Source of the DNA: DASVAL01 sp035649575
GTDB taxonomy: Bacteria > Planctomycetota > UBA1135 > UBA2386
Assembly: GCA_035649575.1 (NCBI GenBank)
Contig: DASRJH010000007.1
Span: 1 to 26,241 of the forward strand
Direction of reading: 5' to 3'
Length of the DNA: 26,241 bases
Shown here: piece after piece, positions 1 to 5,374 of the stretch
Layout of the letters: every line of letters begins with the position of its first letter
How positions within the stretch are numbered: the first letter of the stretch is position 1
The notes under the pieces: model-generated
Database searches by the model: none
The model's input: the letters and a program-made list of their open reading frames with translations, nothing else
Told to the model about the DNA's origin: nothing
Program-made: the position numbers and the translations under genes

Positions 1-111
1 ATCGGGGGAGACGGCGGGGGACATCGGGCGTGAAAGGCTAGGGTCGGGGGCGGGCGCGGAGAAGCAGAACCTCGCCTTGCCGGGTCAGCGCATTGTGCCG
101 ACGATACAACG

Positions 112-777
112 ATGGCGAGCCACTACTTGTTTCTCGTCGACACCTACGCAACCGAGATCCTCAAGGTGCTGTCGGTCTGGTCCTTGGCGGAAGAAGGCGA
201 CCTCGACGTGAGACCGCGCAAGGGGGATCCGCGCGGGAGGACGCTGCGCGAGCACATGATCCACCAGTGCCAGAGCGAGAACGGCTGGTTCCAGTCGATG
301 TTCGGGATCGCGACGCAGGGAGACGTGTTGCCGCCCGAGACGACGAAGCTCGGCTTCCTGCGCCACTATGCGGCGGCAGCGGAGCAACGGCTCACCGCGT
401 TGGGGGCGAAGGACGACGAGTGGTGGGAGACCGAGGTCGCGTTCTTCGAGACGCGCCGGCCGCGCACGTGGATCATGGTGCGCCGGATTGCGCACACGGC
501 GCATCACCGCGGCCAGCAGACGACGATGCTGCGCATGCTCGGTCGCAGCTTGCACAGCACCTACGGTCCCACGGCGGACACGGGTGGTCTCGCGAAGGAC
601 CGGCCGCCGGTCGTCTACGCGTACTCCGATGTGCCGGGTCTGCTCGCGGCCGAGGGGCGCGGCGGCATCAAGAAGCCCCTGCCGCCGCCTGTCGCTCGCG
701 CGGTGACGGAGCTGCCGGGCAGCGAGAGGGCCTCTGGCCGACCGCGCGCGCGGCGGCGGCGCACCGAGTCGCGGTGA
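112..777 (+). CDS. DinB-family putative metal-dependent protein
   Basis: A 221-residue protein of the DinB/YfiT-like four-helix-bundle superfamily. These proteins usually carry a three-histidine metal site, and many are thiol-dependent transferases or of unknown function. What is visible: an early helix with His48 and His51 (REHMIHQCQSENGW), and a later helix with His128, His131 and His132 (RRIAHTAHHRGQQTTMLR); His51, His128 and His132 are the likely metal ligands. The HTAHHRGQ stretch is the family hallmark. The arginine-rich tail after about residue 185 looks disordered. ATG at 112 is the first start giving the family N-terminus (helix beginning SHYLFLVDTYATEILKVL); no strong Shine-Dalgarno precedes it. 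It ends 13 nt from the stop of the convergent VOC gene. The substrate cannot be told from sequence. Family assignment is good, function unknown. Confidence 0.85.
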   Translation: MASHYLFLVDTYATEILKVLSVWSLAEEGDLDVRPRKGDPRGRTLREHMIHQCQSENGWFQSMFGIATQGDVLPPETTKLGFLRHYAAAAEQRLTALGAKDDEWWETEVAFFETRRPRTWIMVRRIAHTAHHRGQQTTMLRMLGRSLHSTYGPTADTGGLAKDRPPVVYAYSDVPGLLAAEGRGGIKKPLPPPVARAVTELPGSERASGRPRARRRRTESR

Positions 778-790
778 CGCCACCGCTGCG

Positions 791-1573
791 TCACTTCTTG
801 CCGGTCTTCCGCCCTTCCTGGAACAGCGCGAACGTAGCCCCGACGGGATCGGTGAACATCGAGAACGAACCGACCTCGGGGATCGGCGTGTTCTCGACGA
901 GTGCTTTCGCGGTCAGCTTCTTCGCGCGCGTCGTGGCCTTGGCGAGATCCTCGACGAGGAAGTAGGCGAGCCAAGAGCTCGGCGCGCCGGGCTGCGGGTG
1001 CTTCATGATGCCGCCCGCCTGCTTGTCGCCGAGCAGTTGCACGTGGTAGGTGCCCATCTTGCCCATGTCCTTCGTCTGCTCCTTCCAGCCGAACATCGCG
1101 GTGTAGAACTTCTGCGCCGCCTTGTCGTCGGTGGAGAGCAGTTCGTTCCAGCAGACGCGGCCGGGCACCGGCAGGTCGGGATCGAAGCCCTGCGATTCGG
1201 GCAGGCCCTTGTAGAGCGAGAGGTAGGCGCCTTGCGGATCGCCGACGACGGCGAAGCGGCCGACCTTCGGGATGTCGGTTGGCGGGACACAGGTGGAGCC
1301 ACCGAGAGAGGTGCACTTCTTCGCGGCGGTGTCGACGTCCGCGACCGCGAGGTAGGGCATCCAGTGCGAGACGGGGATGTTCTTCTCTTCGACGATGCCG
1401 CCGATCGGGCCGGGCCCGGCCATGATCATGCGGTAGACGGTGCCCTGCATCGGGGACTCCTTGATCTGCCAATCGAAGAGGGAGCAGTAGAAATCCTGCG
1501 ACTTGGGTGCGTTCGTGGTCATGAGGTCATGCCAGACGAAGCGGTTGTTCCAGGGGCCTTGAGGTTTGGTCAT
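791..1573 (-). CDS. VOC-family (glyoxalase/bleomycin-resistance fold) protein, two tandem domains
   Basis: A 260-residue cytosolic protein with two VOC (beta-alpha-beta-beta-beta) modules, about residues 8-125 and 135-255. Each begins with the typical line-up: VWHDLMTTNAPKSQDFYCSL with FDW in the first, and CWNELLSTDDKAAQKFYTAM with FGW in the second. Each ends with a DPxGAxxxLxx strand (DPQGAYLSLYK, DPVGATFALFQ). This is the architecture of CFP-30B/YP-type predicted glyoxalases common in actinobacteria and planctomycetes. The reaction is unknown; metal-dependent lyase, isomerase or binding roles all occur in the superfamily. The ATG is preceded by AAGGAA six bases upstream (caaggaacctcATG), which fixes the start. 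It is convergent with the DinB gene and its start faces the tRNA-Pro region. Confidence 0.9.
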   Translation of the reverse strand: MTKPQGPWNNRFVWHDLMTTNAPKSQDFYCSLFDWQIKESPMQGTVYRMIMAGPGPIGGIVEEKNIPVSHWMPYLAVADVDTAAKKCTSLGGSTCVPPTDIPKVGRFAVVGDPQGAYLSLYKGLPESQGFDPDLPVPGRVCWNELLSTDDKAAQKFYTAMFGWKEQTKDMGKMGTYHVQLLGDKQAGGIMKHPQPGAPSSWLAYFLVEDLAKATTRAKKLTAKALVENTPIPEVGSFSMFTDPVGATFALFQEGRKTGKK

Positions 1574-1734
1574 GAGGTTCCTTGTGTCGGGGAAAGGGAA
1601 GTCAGCGAGAATGGGTGACGGTCAGGATACGTGCGCGAGGACGAACGGGGCGGTCCTGCATCGACGGCTTTCCCGCGTTTTCTCGGGGCTGGGGCGGGGC
1701 GGCCGCGTCGACGTGGTTTGCAGCGGGCGGACCC

Positions 1735-1762
1735 TTGTCGGGTGGCCTGCGCGCGCTACCAT
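1735..1762 (+). promoter_or_regulatory. Candidate sigma70-type promoter of tRNA-Pro
   Basis: TTGTCG (1735-1740), a 16 bp spacer and TACCAT (1757-1762) lie about 41 bp upstream of the mature tRNA 5' end, a reasonable distance for a tRNA precursor leader. Found by eye only. Confidence 0.4.
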
Positions 1763-1803
1763 CGCGCCACCCCGAAGCCGAAACGCTTCACGTTGGTCCA
1801 GGT

Positions 1804-1880
1804 CGGAGCGTAGCGCAGCCTGGTAGCGCACCTGCATGGGGTGCAGGGGGTCGGAAGTTCAAATCTTCTCGCTCCGACCA
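1804..1880 (+). tRNA. tRNA-Pro (anticodon GGG)
   Basis: A complete 77-nt cloverleaf can be folded by eye. Acceptor stem CGGAGCG (1804-1810) pairs with CGCTCCG, followed by A and an encoded CCA (1878-1880). The D stem is GCGC/GCGC with a GG-containing loop. The anticodon stem CCTGC/GCAGG encloses loop ATGGGGT, so the anticodon is GGG at 1838-1840. The T-arm holds GTTCAAAT. The C at position 1 and the GGG anticodon identify proline (CCC/CCU codons). Its 3' half is a classic target for tyrosine recombinases, and an integrase remnant lies directly downstream. Confidence 0.95.
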
Positions 1881-1949
1881 ATTCACTTCTGCTTGTCGAG
1901 AGCCCAGTTGGGCGCTTCCCGGTGCGTTGCCGGGCGCGAGTTAGAGCAG

Positions 1950-2380
1950 CCTGTTCTCGGTGTCCCCAAGGCGCAGGCGGTGTTGGTGCCGTGCTTGTCG
2001 CTGGATCCGTTGGCGTCGCTGTTCTCGCCGAAGGCGGCCGAGAAGGAGCGGGGCCGCGATGCGTGCTCGGCGCAAGACGAAGGTGTGGCCGTCTCACAGC
2101 AACGAGGCGCGGCGACGCGAAGGGGTCGGATGTTCAAAGCCTGCGGGAGTGCTACGACACGAACAGTTACCGGCGGGCGATCGCGCGCGGTTGCGAAGCG
2201 GCAGAGATCCCGTCGTGGAGCCCGAACCAGCTGCGGCATTCCGCCGCGACGCGGATCCGCAAGGAGATGGGGATCGAGGTAGCTCAGGCGGTCTTGGGGC
2301 ACCGGCAATTGGAGACGACGCAGGTGTATGCCGAGGTGAACCAAGACCGAGCCGTGGAGGCGATGGAGCGGCTCGGGTAG
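1950..2380 (+). pseudogene. Tyrosine recombinase/integrase remnant, frameshifted and N-terminally truncated
   Basis: The C-terminal part of a phage-type tyrosine integrase, readable only by joining three frames. About 1971-2055 reads PKAQAVLVPCL and DPLASLFSPKAAEKE, the conserved 'planctomycete integrase' segment before the catalytic helices. About 2059-2128, one base further on, reads RARRKTKVWPSHSNEARRRE. From about 2129 to 2380, shifted again, it reads CYDTNSYRRAIARGCE, then WSPNQLRHSAATRIRKE, AQAVLGHRQLETTQVYAE. The box II arginine (LRH), the LGH histidine and the tyrosine codon (2327-2329) remain. The usual HxLR histidine is Asn (NQLRH), and the first catalytic arginine and the core-binding domain are absent. 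Two +1 shifts plus truncation make it non-functional as a whole. It begins within about 100 bp of the 3' end of tRNA-Pro, the expected position for the integrase of an element that used this tRNA. Confidence 0.75.
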
Positions 2381-2391
2381 ACGTTGCGCGC

Positions 2392-3249
2392 ATGGCCGCG
2401 AAGAAGCCTGCGAAGCCGAAGCTGCCGCCCATGTGGCCGCGCGTGGTGGTTGCCACGGCGCTGGCATCCGCAACGGACCGCGCACGCGTGTTCGAGGCAG
2501 TTCGCGAGCTGGACCGCTCGGGCGTCGTGAGCCTGGTGCTGCGCTACGTCCACGCCGAGAGCGGCACTTTGATGCGGCAGGGGGCGTCGTGGCCGGCATG
2601 GATCTGCGAGGTCGCGGCCTCGGCGTTTCGGACAGCGGAGCTGTTGGAGCAGTTGGTCCAGGAGTGTCGGTTGGCGGCTGCTCATGACCTGCCGAAACCG
2701 GTTGCAAAGGAGTTCGAGGATGACCTGCTCGCGGTGCTTCAGTTGCTCATGGATGAGCTCTTCGAGCAAGGCAAGAACTGGCGCCCCGGCAGTCAAGATG
2801 CACTGGCTGGCTTGAGCGGCGTGTCTCCCGAACTCGCACGATTCTATGCGGCAAGTGGCGTGGAGGCGGCGGTGCACTTGGCCTGGTGCGTGCGTCGTGC
2901 CGTGCTGGGCAAGGTCGAGGAGCCGTTCTGGCCGTTTGTGGTCTCCAAGCGATCGATGCGAACGATGCGCCTGCAGGTCGGTCGCGCCGAGCCGGAATCA
3001 TGTGCCGAACTTCACGCGGATGACGTCGCGATCCTGCAGGCGTGCGAGGGCGGGCCATTGCAGGCAAAGGAAGTGTCGGGCAGGGCGGTTGTCGGTGGCC
3101 GCAATTTGTTAGTCAGCCACGTCACCAAGCGAAAGAGGGACCTGACAGCGTGGGGCCTGCTCACCGCCGCGCGTGCCTTTGAGCTGTCGGAGAAGGGCCG
3201 CGCGTGGTTGGATGACGTAGTTCCATCGATGCGCGACGGCGGCTACTAG
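2392..3249 (+). CDS. Uncharacterised protein, possible winged-helix C-terminus; likely integrative-element cargo
   Basis: A 285-residue protein I do not recognise. It starts with a basic, proline-rich tail (MAAKKPAKPKLPPMWPR), followed by a mostly helical acidic body (residues about 20-185) with no signal peptide or membrane segment. The last ~80 residues (ADDVAILQACEGGPLQAKEV ... VTKRKRDLTAWGLL ... LSEKGRAWL) have the helix-turn-helix plus 'wing' layout of MarR/winged-helix domains, so DNA or regulator binding is possible. ATG 2392 lies 11 nt after the stop of the integrase remnant; earlier in-frame sequence belongs to the decayed integrase. Codon use looks less GC3-biased than in neighbours (many TTG, GTT, GCA), consistent with transfer. 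Its TAG overlaps the TAG of the convergent peroxidase gene in a CTAG. The coding call is fairly secure; function unknown. Confidence 0.7.
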   Translation: MAAKKPAKPKLPPMWPRVVVATALASATDRARVFEAVRELDRSGVVSLVLRYVHAESGTLMRQGASWPAWICEVAASAFRTAELLEQLVQECRLAAAHDLPKPVAKEFEDDLLAVLQLLMDELFEQGKNWRPGSQDALAGLSGVSPELARFYAASGVEAAVHLAWCVRRAVLGKVEEPFWPFVVSKRSMRTMRLQVGRAEPESCAELHADDVAILQACEGGPLQAKEVSGRAVVGGRNLLVSHVTKRKRDLTAWGLLTAARAFELSEKGRAWLDDVVPSMRDGGY

Positions 3250-4757
3250 CGGCAGCCCTGAAACTTCGCGACCGGCAGGCCACTTGGAACCTCGTGGGGG
3301 ACGAGATCGCAGAAGTCGAGCACCCTATCGTCGAGCAAGGCTTCTTTGACGAAGGCAGTCAGGTCTCTGACCTGCTGATTGTTCAACGAGATCGGCGTTG
3401 CCAGCAACGGGTCGATGCCCAGGGCCAACATCGCCTGGACCGGCCCCACGGCGAGATCGTCAGGCACCTTGTTCTCATGCGCGTCGTAGTGAGCCAGCGA
3501 ATGCGCGACGTCGAGGTGATGCTTGATCGCCGCTTCGATCGAGCCGAACGCGCCGTTGTGGAAGAAGGCCGGCGCGACGGCGAGGTTCCGCAACGGGGCG
3601 GTTCGAAACATGTAGCGCTGTGCCGGATTGCCGCTCGTCTGCTCGACACCGAAGTCCTCGCTGGCGCCCGGCCCGTCGAAGATCACGTTGCCGAGACCGA
3701 CGCCGAACGACGGGAACAACTGTGGGCCGCCGATGCGGTGCAACTGGAAGTCGCTGAACATTTCGTTGGACTGGCCACCGACGGCGTGACATGCCACGCA
3801 GCCGGCTTGGCCGAAGAACAGCAGCGCGCCGCGCTTCTGCTCCGTGCTCATTGCATTGTGCTGGCCGCGTGCGAACCGGTCGATCGGTGCGTCGGCGCCC
3901 GGCAGCGACATCTGGAACTCCGCGATCGCCAGGCGGCGCATGTGGATCGTGATGCCGCCCGGGGGCAGCATCACGCCGCCATTGAACGCCAGACTGAAGA
4001 GAGCCACGTACTCGGGGATCGAGTTCAGCCGCGCATCGATCAGGTCCTGGATCGGGAAGTTGTGGAAGCCGCCGACCGGCGGCGGCAGCGCATCACCCGC
4101 GCCGTTGTCGAACTGATAGTGAGCGGGACCGAACGGACCCGGGTTGGCGATGATGCCCGTGAAGCCGGCCATCTCGACGAGCTCGGTCGACGGCAACGAG
4201 CCCTGCGCCTGCAGCAGCGTTTGCGTCGTGTTGATGATGTTCTCGGGCGGCGGGAACTGGAAGCCCGCCGAATTGTCGAACGGATCGCCGGACAGCGCGG
4301 TGAACCGCGCGGTCCACATCAGGGACGGATAGAACTCGGTGTTCGCGACGAGCGGAGAACGGCGCTGGTTGCGCGCACCGCTTCGGGACTTTCCAACCTT
4401 GCCGTTGTTGTCGACACCGATGGCCATCGGCTGCGAATCGCCGAAGCCGAAGGCCGGAGAGTGACAGCCGGCGCAGGAGTTGTCCTTGTGCAGCCCGAGC
4501 GCGTTGTCGAAGAACAAGAGCCGGCCGAGGTCGGCTTTGTTCGGGTCCAGCGGCCGTCCGAGCCGCGTCTCGAGCGTGCTCTCGATCGCGCCGGTGAAGC
4601 CTTGCAGCAGCAGCACCTGTTGCAGTTGGGCGTTCAGCGAGGGCGTCGACTGCGCGCTCGCCGCCGCGCCGGCGATGAGCGTGAGCACCGCGCACGAGGT
4701 GATCGAACGAAGGCTGTCCCAGTACTCTCTTCCGGATGAATCGAGTCGCGATTGCAT
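3246..4757 (-). CDS. Di-heme cytochrome c peroxidase / MauG-family protein, exported
   Basis: A 503-residue exported di-heme protein. The N-terminal hydrophobic segment (SLRSITSCAVLTLIAGAAAS) ends in ASA-Q, a likely signal peptidase I site near residue 35. Two c-type heme motifs are present, CAGCH at 95-99 and CVACH at 320-324. Family signatures are LGRLLFFDNALG before heme 1, FGQAGCVACH at heme 2, and the late RTAPLRNLAVAPAFFHNGAF segment. Bacterial cytochrome c peroxidases are usually about 330-350 residues; the extra length lies largely between the hemes (residues ~110-270). The family reduces H2O2 with cytochrome electrons or oxidises protein or small-molecule substrates (MauG); which applies is unknown. 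Start: ATG at 4757 has AAGGAG six bases upstream, while an earlier ATG at 4859 would add a non-signal-like extension. It is divergent from the pentaheme gene and probably periplasmic. Confidence 0.9.
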   Translation of the reverse strand: MQSRLDSSGREYWDSLRSITSCAVLTLIAGAAASAQSTPSLNAQLQQVLLLQGFTGAIESTLETRLGRPLDPNKADLGRLLFFDNALGLHKDNSCAGCHSPAFGFGDSQPMAIGVDNNGKVGKSRSGARNQRRSPLVANTEFYPSLMWTARFTALSGDPFDNSAGFQFPPPENIINTTQTLLQAQGSLPSTELVEMAGFTGIIANPGPFGPAHYQFDNGAGDALPPPVGGFHNFPIQDLIDARLNSIPEYVALFSLAFNGGVMLPPGGITIHMRRLAIAEFQMSLPGADAPIDRFARGQHNAMSTEQKRGALLFFGQAGCVACHAVGGQSNEMFSDFQLHRIGGPQLFPSFGVGLGNVIFDGPGASEDFGVEQTSGNPAQRYMFRTAPLRNLAVAPAFFHNGAFGSIEAAIKHHLDVAHSLAHYDAHENKVPDDLAVGPVQAMLALGIDPLLATPISLNNQQVRDLTAFVKEALLDDRVLDFCDLVPHEVPSGLPVAKFQGCR

Positions 4758-4764
4758 GGCTTGC

Positions 4765-4804
4765 TCCTTGTGAACGAGGGAACTTCCTTGTGAACGAGCG
4801 AACT
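4765..4804 (-). repeat. 20-bp perfect-register tandem duplication covering the peroxidase ribosome-binding leader
   Basis: Two adjacent 20-bp units, 4765-4784 and 4785-4804 (plus-strand tccttgtgaacgagggaact and tccttgtgaacgagcgaact), differ at one base. On the coding (minus) strand each unit carries CACAAGGA, so the Shine-Dalgarno region is duplicated. The copy next to the gene (AAGGAG) sits correctly for the ATG at 4757; the second lies 20 nt further upstream. Confidence 0.85.
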
Positions 4805-5374
4805 GCGGACTGTACCGAAGGCCGATGACCACCAGTGCGGCAGCAAGTCTGCGAGTCATCGGGGTCTGGGAACACCTCGTGACCAGTGGTCAAGCTCGAG
4901 GTGTCGACAGGCTTCGCGAGCGCGATCGCCACTGCGTCGATTTGGCTCGTGCCGCAGGAGTCTACTGCGAAACTGGTCGCCGGCTGACGTGTGGCTGCGC
5001 GTGGTCGGTGGCGGCCTCGCGGTGGCGTTGCTCGCAGTCGCCCATCGCAGCGCGATCATGTGCGCACCCGCCGTCCGGTTTCCGGCGGCCCTGATTCCAT
5101 TCGTGCGGTCGGCCGACGCAGAGGTCCTCGTGCTCGGCCGGGTGCTCTGCGCGGCCAGTTCTGTGGCGTCGCACCGGCGCTCGGTGCTTCGGCCGGAAGG
5201 GTGGTGGAGGCGACGGTTCGCGGCCGGAAGTTCGGGCGTTCGTCGCGTCGCAGTTGTTCCCGGATGGGAACAGCCGACGTACCCGTGCGACACCAGACGG
5301 GGGTTCCCGCGGCACCCGCGCACGGCCCGGAGGTTGCCAAGCGCGCGCCAATCCCCTCTCCTGTCCGCTACCTG
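4805..5374. other. Long divergent intergenic region without a convincing gene
   Basis: About 570 bp between the peroxidase leader and the pentaheme gene. Open frames on both strands here are either extensions of the flanking genes or have no domain-like content. One perfect inverted repeat, TGACCA-G-TGGTCA, lies at 4880-4892 and could be an operator for a dimeric regulator, since both flanking genes are divergent c-type cytochromes. No tRNA or clear terminator was found. Confidence 0.5.
4809..4814 (-). promoter_or_regulatory. Candidate -10 box for the di-heme peroxidase
   Basis: TACAGT on the minus strand (4814 to 4809) is a good -10 match. It would place transcription start near 4802, just at the outer edge of the duplicated leader units, giving a leader of about 45 nt. 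No convincing -35 hexamer was found. Confidence 0.3.
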
